DNA of 11,820 nt from Anaerolineae bacterium (GTDB lineage Bacteria; Chloroflexota; Anaerolineae; JAADDB01), in the NCBI GenBank assembly GCA_015489285.1, contig WGAA01000350.1:1-11820 (forward strand), in the 5' to 3' direction. Position 1 is the first letter of the stretch. The number at the start of each line of letters is the position of its first letter. The notes beneath the pieces were generated by a model. It was not told the origin of the DNA. It worked only from the letters and a program-made list of their open reading frames with translations, and made no database searches. Shown here one piece after another: positions 1 to 7,897 of the stretch. The position numbers and the translations under genes are program-made.

Positions 1-2
1 AC

Positions 3-2453
3 CGGGCGGGGCGATCTCGCACGCTGGCCCGCAATGCCTGGCTCCTGGTCCAGGAGATGTCGGGGTGGGAGGCCCCCGCGCGGGGGGAGTGGGGTGGGCC
101 GGAACGCCCGGAGGACCTGGACCGGGTCGAGCTGAACACGATGGTGCACAGTTGTGCGCTCCTCAGCTTGGAGAACCCCTGGGACTGGCGGCAGGGGCGC
201 TATTTCCCCATGTTGCGCCAGGCGTATGAGACGTTGTTGGACATTGTCGAGCGTCTGGCGCGGCAGATGGAGGAGCCCTGGAGCCTGTATTACCGGGCGC
301 TGGGCGCCTGGTACCACTGCGCCCTGGCCACCTCTCCCGGGAAGATTCAGGAGTCCATCGAGACGATGGAGCACACGTTGATCCAGTTCCAGCGCCTGTG
401 CCGGGATGCCTGCCAGGAGGATTCGAAGGACCGGCGGGAGATGGAGGAGCAGGCCCAGCACTTGTACAACTTGAGCCGGGCGATCCTCTCCCTCCTGCGG
501 GGCGGTGGTCAGCCCGACGTGTTGCAGCAGGTGTACCGGGAGGAGTTGAAGCCGACCATCGGGAGTGTGCCCCGGACGATGCGGGATATGGCGAACATGG
601 ATGAGGAGGTGGAGATCCCCACCCGTCTCTTCCGCCAGGCGTTCAAGCGGTATGCCCAAATTCTCATCAGCACCCAGAACATCCAGCGGGCCTCCATCCC
701 CGTGGATGACAAAATCCGCCAGCTGGAGGCCAAGGTGAGTGAGTTGCGCCGGGCACAACGCAGCGCGTACGCGCTGTATCACGAGACGCGCGTCCTGAAG
801 GAGCTGTACGCCCAGTCCATCCGTCAGACGGAGTCGGTCATCCAGGAGTTGACCCAGGGGGCCCATTTGACCTTGCAGCTCCTCACCCGTTCCGCCCCCC
901 ACCACGAGGAGACCCATCTCACCTTCGAGATGCGGAACATCGGCCGCGTCGAGGCCCGAAACATCACCGTGGAACTGGTCCTCTCCGAGAACTTCCGCCT
1001 TTTGGACGAGAGCGCCATCCAGCACATCGAGGCCGTCCCGCCGGACGATCCGAAGCCGATCGTTTTCAGGATATCGCCGGAGACGGATGAGGACATGAAC
1101 ATCCGCATCAACGTGACGTACAGCACGTCGGAGGCGCCGGAGCGTCCCGTGATTCACTCGTGGGATTTCCCGCTCCAGGTGGTGAGTTTGGACCAGAGGC
1201 CGTTCACGTTGAAGGCGAACCCTTACATCTACGGCGTTCCCCTGCAGGAGCCCCGCCTTTTCTACGGACGCCGCGAGGAGCTTCTTTCCATCCTCAACCA
1301 CCTGGCCCACCGGGCCCCGCAGAACATTTTGGTGCGCGGGGCCCGACGAAGTGGGAAGACCTCCCTCCTCTACATGATCAAGGCCGTCCTCGAGGACCGG
1401 GACCGGAGTCGGGGGGCGCGGGATCGTTTCGACATCCCCAGGGAGTGGGATGCGAGCCTGAACGGCATTCATCCCCTGTTCTTCAGTTTGCAGAGCCTGG
1501 AGCGGTTGGGGGATCGGCTGACGTCGAGCGATTTCTTCAAGCTGGTCATCGACAGGTTGGCCGATCGGGGGTTGGCCCTGCCCAATGTGGAGGCCTTCTT
1601 GCAGTCCCCCTCCCTCACGGTGCAACAGTTCGAGAGGTATGTGACCCGGTTGCTGGCCGAAGACCCGCATCTGCACCTGGTGTTCCTCGTGGACGAGTTC
1701 GATGTGCTGGACCTGGTGGAGGATAAGGCCCTGTACGCGCACCTGCGGCACATCATCAGCAGTGTGCAGCAGATCACGTGGATCATCGCCAGCGCCCTGG
1801 GCCTGTATCGGGAGGTAAGCGATTACGAGTCCCCCCTGTTCAACGTGTTCAAGATCGTGGACCTGGGCCCCCTGGACCGGGATTCCGCACGGCGCCTGAT
1901 CCTGGACCCGTGGCAGGTGGAGCCCTCCCGGCCGGGCGCATCGTTGCAGATCGTCGACGACGCGGTGGACGCGATTTTGCAGGAGACGGGATGTTATCCC
2001 TATTTCATCCAGCTGGTGTGCAGCGAGGTGGTGGGGTACGTGAACCGGAAGCGGACGAATTACGTGCTGCGCAAGACGGTGTACGAGGTCATCGACGGGA
2101 TCACGACCCCGCGCAGCCCCCTCTCGGAGCATTTTGCTTACCTGTGGGACCGGGTCGACGGGCTGAGCAAGCTCATCCTCCTCACGCTGTTGCGGGAGGC
2201 GTCCCCGCCGTCGGAGGGGGAGTTGATTCAGGCGGTGCGCTGGTGGTTGCAGTCGGAGGGGTTGCATTTCCCCCGGGTGGAGGAGGAGTTGGAGGCCCAC
2301 TTGCAGCGCCTGGAGGCGATGGAGGCCATCGTGCGCGACCGGTACGGACGGCTGCGCTTCGGCATCCCCCTGTTCCGGCGGTTGTTGCGCAAGCGCAGTG
2401 AGCGGGAGGATCTGGAGAACGTTATCCGCAGCGATCTGGGGGTGGAATCATGA
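3..2453 (+). CDS. P-loop NTPase (AAA/STAND-like) with coiled coil and beta-rich domain, 5' partial
   Basis: The first in-frame ATG is at 57, giving 798 aa, but the frame stays open to the window edge with plausible protein (ARNAWLLVQE just before the ATG), so the true start is probably upstream. Numbering from ATG 57: a helical N-terminal region (about 30-210), a likely coiled coil (216-268), a beta-rich Ig/CARDB-like stretch (285-376), then an ATPase module. The module opens with FYGRREELL (402-410), Walker A GARRSGKTS (428-436) and Walker B LVFLVDEFDVL (541-551, D546/E547). It continues with GCYPYFIQLV (645-654), usual in this ATPase group, and ends in a probable winged-helix tail (690-785). 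The architecture suits a regulatory or signalling NTPase; substrate and partner are unknown. Its stop overlaps the start of hyfB by 4 bases (ATGA), implying translational coupling. Family-level call is firm, function is not. Confidence 0.85.
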   Translation, partial: RAGRSRTLARNAWLLVQEMSGWEAPARGEWGGPERPEDLDRVELNTMVHSCALLSLENPWDWRQGRYFPMLRQAYETLLDIVERLARQMEEPWSLYYRALGAWYHCALATSPGKIQESIETMEHTLIQFQRLCRDACQEDSKDRREMEEQAQHLYNLSRAILSLLRGGGQPDVLQQVYREELKPTIGSVPRTMRDMANMDEEVEIPTRLFRQAFKRYAQILISTQNIQRASIPVDDKIRQLEAKVSELRRAQRSAYALYHETRVLKELYAQSIRQTESVIQELTQGAHLTLQLLTRSAPHHEETHLTFEMRNIGRVEARNITVELVLSENFRLLDESAIQHIEAVPPDDPKPIVFRISPETDEDMNIRINVTYSTSEAPERPVIHSWDFPLQVVSLDQRPFTLKANPYIYGVPLQEPRLFYGRREELLSILNHLAHRAPQNILVRGARRSGKTSLLYMIKAVLEDRDRSRGARDRFDIPREWDASLNGIHPLFFSLQSLERLGDRLTSSDFFKLVIDRLADRGLALPNVEAFLQSPSLTVQQFERYVTRLLAEDPHLHLVFLVDEFDVLDLVEDKALYAHLRHIISSVQQITWIIASALGLYREVSDYESPLFNVFKIVDLGPLDRDSARRLILDPWQVEPSRPGASLQIVDDAVDAILQETGCYPYFIQLVCSEVVGYVNRKRTNYVLRKTVYEVIDGITTPRSPLSEHFAYLWDRVDGLSKLILLTLLREASPPSEGELIQAVRWWLQSEGLHFPRVEEELEAHLQRLEAMEAIVRDRYGRLRFGIPLFRRLLRKRSEREDLENVIRSDLGVES

Positions 2454-4630
2454 GCCCTCGATGGGTGATGTGGGGGATTGGTGCCCTGGTGGGCGTGCTC
2501 ACGCTGGGGTTCCTCCTGGGGGAGTGGGCGCCGCGCCGTTTCCCTTCCCCCCGAGGACGCAGGGCGTTGAGCCGAATGGCTCTGGTGACGGCCGCGCTGG
2601 GCGGTCTGATCGGCCTGGGATTGGGGGGTGGGTACCTGGCAACGGTGGGGAAGGGGCAGGCCTTCGTGTTGACCCTGTATGAGCCTCGCGATGTCGTGCT
2701 CCCCCGGGCCCCGGAGACAACGGTGAAGCTGGTGGCCTTCCCCCTGGTCCTGCGGTTGGACGGGTTGGCCGCGCTGTTCCTCCTCTTCGTCGGCTTTTTC
2801 GCCTTCGCCCTGGCCCTGTACTCCTGGGGGTGGTTGCGGGACGACCCCCGGGCCCACTGGGTGGCCGGGGCCTTCAACCTCTTTGTCCTCTCCATGTACG
2901 CGGTCATCCTCACCTACAACATGTTCTGGCTCCTCCTGGCCCTGGAGTTGATGACTCTGGCGTCGGGCCATCTGTTGTTGTACCGCAGCGAGGTGGACCG
3001 AGGGGAGGAGGCCCAGCGGGCGGGACGCATCGCGGTGCGCACTTATTTCATCGTCAGCCACGTGAGCATGGCCTTTCTCATGAGCGGCTTCATCCTCCTC
3101 GCCCTGCGCACCGGGTCCCCCCTCTTTACCCTGACGCCCCGGAACACGATGCAGGATGTGGTGCGCGGTTCGCTGATGGATCATGTGATCTTCGCGCTGT
3201 TGCTTTTGGGCCTGGGCATCCGCGCGGGGATGGTTCCCTTCCACTTCTGGGTGCCCATTGCCCATCCCCAGTTGCCCACGAACACCCACGCGATGATGTC
3301 CGCGGTGATGCTGAAGATCCCGGTGTACCTGATGATCCGCGTTTTCGTCCAGGTGTATCCGCCCCGGGCCTGGTGGTGGGGCGGGGTGCTTCTGCTCCTG
3401 GCCGGGGGGACGGCCCTCTTCAACGTGTTCTACGCGCTGGTGAGCCCCGACCTGAAGCGGGCTTTGGCCTATCACAGTGTGGAGAACATCGGCATCATCC
3501 TGGCCGGCGTGGGGTTGGCCCTCTTGTTCCGCTATGAGTGGCTGACGCGGGCTTACGGCGCGGAGGGGTACGAGACGTTTCAGACGTTGACGGCGCTGGC
3601 CCTTGTGGCCGCGCTGTACCACACGGTGAACCACGGGGTCTTCAAGACCCTTTTGTTCATGGGGACGGGGAACATCGAGCATTTGACGGGGACGGTGAAG
3701 TTGAAGGCCCTGAGCGGGGTGCTCCGTCTTTCCCCCTGGACGGGGTTGACCTTTCTGGTGGGGGCGATGGCCATTGTGGGGCTTCCCCCCTTCAACGGGT
3801 TCATCAGCGAGTGGTTGACGTTGCAGGCCATTTTCGTCTCGGGGGAGGCGTTGAGCCGGGCGGGCCACTTCATCCACCTGGTGTTGACGGTGGTGGCCTT
3901 GTTGACGCTGGGCGGCGCGTTTGCCCTGACCGCCCTGGCCTTTGTGAAGATCGCGGGGGAGACGTTGTTGGGCCCGCCCCTGCGGGTCTCGTCCCGGCGG
4001 ACGCCGTGGAGTATGCGGGTGGCGATGGGGGTTCTGGCCCTGTTGTGTGTGCTCCTGGGCCTGGCCCCCGGCGTGCTCGTCCCCGTGCTGCACCGGGCCG
4101 TGTACGACGTGGGGGTGGGCACGACCGCGGTGCAGGCGACCCGGTGGACGCTGGCCGTGTCGGTGCCCTTGGGGCAGCCGCGGCAGGAAATGTACAGCGC
4201 GGCCCTTTCCCTGGTGCCCGCGCTGGCGCTGATCTTGCTCGCGGTCCTCGCGGGCGGAGGGGTCCTGATGCTCCGATGGCGACGGGTGTGGCAGCGCGGT
4301 CAGGTGTGGGCCGGCGGGGAGCGCTTCGACCCCCGACGGATGCGCTATTCGGGGACCGCGTTCTCCTTCATGGCCTGGGAGATCCTGGCCCGTCCCACGC
4401 CTCCCTCGGAAATCCCGGTCGGCCCCCTGCCCGAATACTACCGGGTGTCCCGGCGGCGGGTCGTCCCCGAGTTCTTCAACCGCTGGTACAACCGCCTTAT
4501 CCGCTTCACCCTGGATATGTCGGAGCGCTTGGGCAATGTGTTTCAGAGCGGGGACATACGGTTGTACCTGATGTACATCTTCGTCGCCTTTTTCGTCGTC
4601 CTTTTGGCCACTTTGTTCCTCAGACGGTGA
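2450..4630 (+). CDS. hyfB: Antiporter-like ion-translocating membrane subunit, HyfB/HycC type (NuoL/M homologue)
   Basis: A 726-residue polytopic protein with about 15 membrane segments, first of the six-gene complex operon. Family marks: E166 in ALELMTL (TM5 glutamate), the stretch VPFHFWVPIAHP (262-273), K289 in MLKIPVY, KRALAYHSVENIG (336-348), NHGVFKTLLF (394-403, K399), and GLPPFNGFISEW (444-455, E454). The HyfB-specific hydrophilic C-terminal part (about 612-700, WAGGERFDPRRMRYSGTAF) and a last membrane helix (705-722) separate it from NuoL/M of complex I. It should form a proton or Na+ channel in the cytoplasmic membrane. The TM7 lysine, usually in a GxKAGxVP context, is arginine here (R258 in GIRAGMVP). 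Start ATG overlaps the stop of the upstream NTPase gene and follows a G-rich SD-like stretch (about 2438-2446). Also nameable EhrA if Ehr nomenclature is used. Confidence 0.93.
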   Translation: MSPRWVMWGIGALVGVLTLGFLLGEWAPRRFPSPRGRRALSRMALVTAALGGLIGLGLGGGYLATVGKGQAFVLTLYEPRDVVLPRAPETTVKLVAFPLVLRLDGLAALFLLFVGFFAFALALYSWGWLRDDPRAHWVAGAFNLFVLSMYAVILTYNMFWLLLALELMTLASGHLLLYRSEVDRGEEAQRAGRIAVRTYFIVSHVSMAFLMSGFILLALRTGSPLFTLTPRNTMQDVVRGSLMDHVIFALLLLGLGIRAGMVPFHFWVPIAHPQLPTNTHAMMSAVMLKIPVYLMIRVFVQVYPPRAWWWGGVLLLLAGGTALFNVFYALVSPDLKRALAYHSVENIGIILAGVGLALLFRYEWLTRAYGAEGYETFQTLTALALVAALYHTVNHGVFKTLLFMGTGNIEHLTGTVKLKALSGVLRLSPWTGLTFLVGAMAIVGLPPFNGFISEWLTLQAIFVSGEALSRAGHFIHLVLTVVALLTLGGAFALTALAFVKIAGETLLGPPLRVSSRRTPWSMRVAMGVLALLCVLLGLAPGVLVPVLHRAVYDVGVGTTAVQATRWTLAVSVPLGQPRQEMYSAALSLVPALALILLAVLAGGGVLMLRWRRVWQRGQVWAGGERFDPRRMRYSGTAFSFMAWEILARPTPPSEIPVGPLPEYYRVSRRRVVPEFFNRWYNRLIRFTLDMSERLGNVFQSGDIRLYLMYIFVAFFVVLLATLFLRR

Positions 4631-4639
4631 GGAGGGCTC

Positions 4640-5584
4640 ATGTACGTGTACGCTTTCATCTGGGTGGGGGTGTTCTTCCTCCTGGCCCCCCTGGCCTTGG
4701 GGCTGGTGCACACCTTGCGGGCGCGCGTGCTGGCCCGCCGAGGACCTCGCGTATGGCAGCCGTACCTGGACGCGTGGAAGTTGTTGCACAAGGGGGTGGT
4801 CATCCCCCGGGGCGCGACTATGCTGTACGTGGTGGGGCCCATCGTTGCGTTTACCTGCTCCCTCCTCCTGGGGTACCTGATCCCCATCCCCTTGCTTTTG
4901 ACCCGGCGTTCCCTTCAGGGGGCCTTGTTCCTCGGCGCGGATGTGGTCATGGCCGTGTACCTGCTGGGGTTGGCCCGCTTCATCATGGCTCTGGCGGTGT
5001 GGGATGTGGGGGCTCCCTTTGGGGCCCTGGGGAGCAGCCGCCAGTTCTTCTTCCAGGCCCTGGCCGAACCCACCTTCCTCATCGCCCTTTACACGCTGAC
5101 GACGGCCTACCGGACGAGCAACATCCTCCTCTTCACCCAGGTGCATCGGCCGTGGAGTTTCAGCGTGGCCCTCCTCATTGCCCTCTTCGCGCTCATCATC
5201 GTCTTCCTGGCCGAGGGGGGGCGTCTGCCCTTCGACAGTCCGGACACCCATTTGGAGCTGACGATGGTCGAGGGGGGGCCGGCCCTTTCCTATTCGGGGC
5301 CCTTGTGGCTCCTCTTGGAGTGGGGGGCGGCCATGCGCCTTTTCTTCTTCCTCCTCTTCCTGGCGTATATGACGGTCATTAGCCTGCGGATCGAGGGGGG
5401 ATACGCGGCGGCGGGGGCCCTGGTCCTCGTCTTCCTCCTCTTCGTCGTCGCCTTGAGCGTGGGGGAGACGTATGTGGGGAAGTTGCGGCTCCGCCGTGTG
5501 GTGGCACCCTTTGCCATGGCCCTGATCCTGGCCATTATTTCGCTCCTGATCATGGCCGTGCTCGTGAACACGCTGACGGGTTAA
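4640..5584 (+). CDS. hyfC: NuoH-like membrane subunit, HyfC/HycD type
   Basis: A 314-residue membrane protein of about eight helices, equivalent to the heel subunit NuoH/ND1 that joins the membrane arm to the peripheral module. Visible signatures: RRGPRVWQPYLDAWKLLHK (33-51), ALGSSRQFFFQALAEP (129-144, E143), AEGGRLPFDSP (191-201) and HLELTM (204-209), followed by SYSG (217-220) and LLLEWGAAMRL (224-234). HycD/HyfC proteins normally carry an acidic residue before YSG; here it is S217, and the preceding loop is EGG rather than HEA. Length is normal for HyfC. It starts 9 bases after the hyfB stop, behind an AGGAGG (4630-4635) that overlaps that stop. This would be EhrB in Ehr naming. Family assignment is secure; the functional effect of the changed loop is inference. 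Confidence 0.93.
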   Translation: MYVYAFIWVGVFFLLAPLALGLVHTLRARVLARRGPRVWQPYLDAWKLLHKGVVIPRGATMLYVVGPIVAFTCSLLLGYLIPIPLLLTRRSLQGALFLGADVVMAVYLLGLARFIMALAVWDVGAPFGALGSSRQFFFQALAEPTFLIALYTLTTAYRTSNILLFTQVHRPWSFSVALLIALFALIIVFLAEGGRLPFDSPDTHLELTMVEGGPALSYSGPLWLLLEWGAAMRLFFFLLFLAYMTVISLRIEGGYAAAGALVLVFLLFVVALSVGETYVGKLRLRRVVAPFAMALILAIISLLIMAVLVNTLTG

Positions 5585-5594
5585 GGGGGAAGGG

Positions 5595-6311
5595 ATGGAT
5601 ATCATCAAGGGGTTGGACATTCTTTTCCCGATGCTCATTCTCTTCATCGCGGTGCACATCTCCGCGTCCACCGTGCTGAAAACGATGATCGAGCGGTACA
5701 AACAGCAGGCATTCGTCCTGGCGGCCTTCGTCATTTTCACCGCGCTCACGTCTGCCTCGTGGGCCATCGGCGCGGTGGCCTTGTTGCCCTTCCTCATGGG
5801 CGTGAGCATCAAGCCGATTCTGGCTCGGGCCACCCTGGTGACCTCGGAGCCCCTGGAGTTGGATGTGCGGAAGTGGCTCGGGTTCGTGGAGGAGGCCGAG
5901 CTCACGTGGTTGGAACACGGCCGCTTGCGCCTGCCCGCGGGGTACTCCTTCATCCTGGACGCGACGTTGACCACGTTGGCCTTTGTCATCGCCTACAACC
6001 TGGGCAGCGCGTTGGAGTCCATCGAGAAGATCAGCCTTGCCGTGTCCCTGGCCCTGCTCATGTTGGGGCTCTTCGTCATGATCAACAACCAGGATCTCCT
6101 GGCCCAGGTCATCGGCCTTCTGGTCTCGGAGCATGGGCTGTTCCTCGCGGCCATTCGGGTCGTGCGGCAGAAGCAGCTGGCCATCGTCCTGGCCGTGAGT
6201 CTCTTCTTCTACCTGGCGTTGACGCTGACCATCCTCCTATGGGTCCTCCCTTCGTTGCGCAAGATGTCCAAGTCCCTGGAGATCAAGGATCAAACCCAGT
6301 TGAAAGGATGA
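5595..6311 (+). CDS. hyfE: NuoK-like membrane subunit, HyfE type
   Basis: A 238-residue membrane protein with about seven predicted helices. The C-terminal half is NuoK-like: NNQDLLAQVIGLLVSEHGLFLAA (164-186) matches the HyfE/NuoK pattern in which a membrane glutamate (here E179) precedes xGxFLA. The N-terminal half contributes two to three more helices, separated by a hydrophilic loop (about 84-112, with TSEPLELDVRKW), as usual in HyfE and unlike the short NuoK. The tail after 220 is charged and probably cytoplasmic. The start ATG follows a purine-rich stretch (5585-5594) just after the hyfC stop. It should sit between the NuoH-like and antiporter-like subunits in the membrane arm and take part in the axis of charged residues. 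EhrC in Ehr naming. Confidence 0.88.
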   Translation: MDIIKGLDILFPMLILFIAVHISASTVLKTMIERYKQQAFVLAAFVIFTALTSASWAIGAVALLPFLMGVSIKPILARATLVTSEPLELDVRKWLGFVEEAELTWLEHGRLRLPAGYSFILDATLTTLAFVIAYNLGSALESIEKISLAVSLALLMLGLFVMINNQDLLAQVIGLLVSEHGLFLAAIRVVRQKQLAIVLAVSLFFYLALTLTILLWVLPSLRKMSKSLEIKDQTQLKG

Positions 6312-6315
6312 AGCG

Positions 6316-7896
6316 ATGGACGGGGGAATGTGGAGTGCCCTTTTGGTGTACGTGCTCATCGGGGCCCCGTTTTTGGCGACGTTGCTCATTTTGGGGATCT
6401 CCGGGTTGGCCCGGCTGAGCGCGGCGCCCTGGGTGGAGGCGGTGCGCTCGCGGGAGAGCTGGATTACCACGATCGCCTCGGCCATCTCCTTCCTGAGCGC
6501 GGTGGCCCTGGTGAACGTCCCCCCCTCGCAGCCCCTCATCCCCTTCTTCCTGGTGGACTTCATCGTGGACGCGCTGAGCATCTACTTCGTCCTCCTGGTC
6601 AACGTGGTGGCCCTCGTCGCCTCCTTCTTCATCTCCCATTACCTGAAGAGCGTGAGGGAGTTGAAGCCCGGGGAGAGGAAGGAGGACCTGCATTCGGGCC
6701 GTTTCCACTTCTTCTTCAACCTGTTCCACCTCACGATGGTGCTGGTGCCCTTCATGAACAACCTGGTCCTCCTGTGGATTGCCGTGGAGTTAACGACGGT
6801 GGCATCGGCCTTTCTGGTGGGGATTCGGGGCGATAGGCAGGCCCTGGAGGCCGCGTGGAAGTACACCATTATCACCTCCACGGGGGTGATCTTCGCCCTC
6901 CTGGGGACCCTGTTCCTGGCTTCCGTCGCGCCCGAGAGCGGCACGATGCAGTGGTACGATCTGTACCGGTACCTTGCCACGCACCCGGAGAACGTGAACA
7001 AGAACTTCGCCATCCTCTCCTTCCTCTTCGTCCTCATCGGTTACGGCACGAAGGCCGGGTTCGCCCCCATGCACACCTGGTTGCCCGACGGGCACGGGGA
7101 GGCCCCTTACCCGGTCAGCGCCCTCCTCTCCGGGGTGCTGTTGAAGTCCGCTCTCTACGCCATCCTGCGCTTCTACATCCTCACCCTCAAGGCCCTGGGC
7201 AAGGAAGCGGCCTTTGTGACCCACATCCTTCTCGCCTCGGGACTCTTTTCCCTGGGCGTGGCCGTACCCTTCATCCTGCGGCGCAACAAGTTCAAGCGCA
7301 TTCTGGCCTACCACAGCCTGGAGCACATGGGCATCATCACCTTTGGTCTGGGCATCGGGCATCCCATTGCCCTCTTCGGCGCGCTTCTGCACGCGCTCAA
7401 CCACGCGTTGACCAAGGCCCTCATGTTCCTCGCCTTCGGGCTGGTGCAGGGGGAGTACGCCCTCCAGGTGAAGACGGGGGACGAGGAGCAGTACACCGGG
7501 CTCCTGCGGGTCATGCCCTTTACCGGTTTGCTCATCGCCCTGGGGGGATTGGCCCTCGTCGGTTCGCCCCCCTTCAACATCTTCTTCAGCGAATTCCTCA
7601 TCCTCTGGGGCGCTTTCGGCCAGGCCCGGCACACCCCCATCCTCTGGGGCGCCATCGTCGTCTTCCTCCTCTCCGTCACCTTGATCTTCGCGGGACTCGT
7701 GCGGCACCTGGGGCACCTGCTCCTGGGGAATCCCCCCGGACGTCGGGTAAACGAACCCGCGGGCCTGTTGGGGGTCCTGTTCCTCCTCTTCCTCTCCGTG
7801 TTCCTCTTCGGCGTGGTCGTGCCCCATTGGGACGTGTTGAACCTGGCCCAGTTGCTCCAGGATAGTGTGCGCATTCTGCAAGGGGAGATGCCTTGA
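6316..7896 (+). CDS. hyfF: Second antiporter-like ion-translocating subunit, HyfF type (NuoN/M homologue)
   Basis: A 526-residue polytopic protein with about 14 helices. It carries the full set of residues expected of a working channel: E158 in AVELTT (TM5), K246 in GTKAGFAPMHTWLPDGHGEAP (TM7 and loop), K277 in LLKSALY, K367 in NHALTKALMF, and SPPFNIFFSEF (417-427, E426). KRILAYHSLEHMGI (327-340) is the typical cytoplasmic loop motif. Unlike the neighbouring hyfB product it keeps the TM7 lysine. An AAGGA (6304-6308) overlapping the end of hyfE sits 7 bases from this ATG. The hyfG-like gene starts 1 base after the stop. With hyfB this gives two pump modules, as in hydrogenase-4-like complexes and fewer than the three of complex I. 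EhrD in Ehr naming. Confidence 0.92.
   Translation: MDGGMWSALLVYVLIGAPFLATLLILGISGLARLSAAPWVEAVRSRESWITTIASAISFLSAVALVNVPPSQPLIPFFLVDFIVDALSIYFVLLVNVVALVASFFISHYLKSVRELKPGERKEDLHSGRFHFFFNLFHLTMVLVPFMNNLVLLWIAVELTTVASAFLVGIRGDRQALEAAWKYTIITSTGVIFALLGTLFLASVAPESGTMQWYDLYRYLATHPENVNKNFAILSFLFVLIGYGTKAGFAPMHTWLPDGHGEAPYPVSALLSGVLLKSALYAILRFYILTLKALGKEAAFVTHILLASGLFSLGVAVPFILRRNKFKRILAYHSLEHMGIITFGLGIGHPIALFGALLHALNHALTKALMFLAFGLVQGEYALQVKTGDEEQYTGLLRVMPFTGLLIALGGLALVGSPPFNIFFSEFLILWGAFGQARHTPILWGAIVVFLLSVTLIFAGLVRHLGHLLLGNPPGRRVNEPAGLLGVLFLLFLSVFLFGVVVPHWDVLNLAQLLQDSVRILQGEMP
7880..7887 (+). promoter_or_regulatory. Ribosome binding site deciding the hyfG start
   Basis: An AAGGGGAG stretch lies inside the last codons of hyfF, 10 bases before ATG 7898. 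The frame also has an in-frame GTG at 7865 that would add 11 residues (three of them cysteine) and overlap hyfF by 32 bases, but no comparable site sits at proper spacing before that GTG. The ATG at 7898 is therefore preferred. Confidence 0.7.
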
Positions 7897-7897
7897 G

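Noticed and set aside
3538..5382. A 614-codon + strand open frame
   Set aside because: It is out of frame with hyfB and hyfC and rich in G, A, R and P without motifs, so it is a frame shadow.
2228..5989. A 1253-codon open frame on the minus strand
   Set aside because: It lies antisense to hyfB, hyfC and hyfE, and its product is low-complexity (H, Q, G, P, E, R rich) with no domain. It is the shadow of a high-GC coding strand.
7865..7897. GTG start for the large subunit adding MCAFCKGRCLE with three cysteines
   Set aside because: It looked tempting as a metal site, but these codons are the end of hyfF in another frame, and ATG 7898 has the better ribosome binding site.
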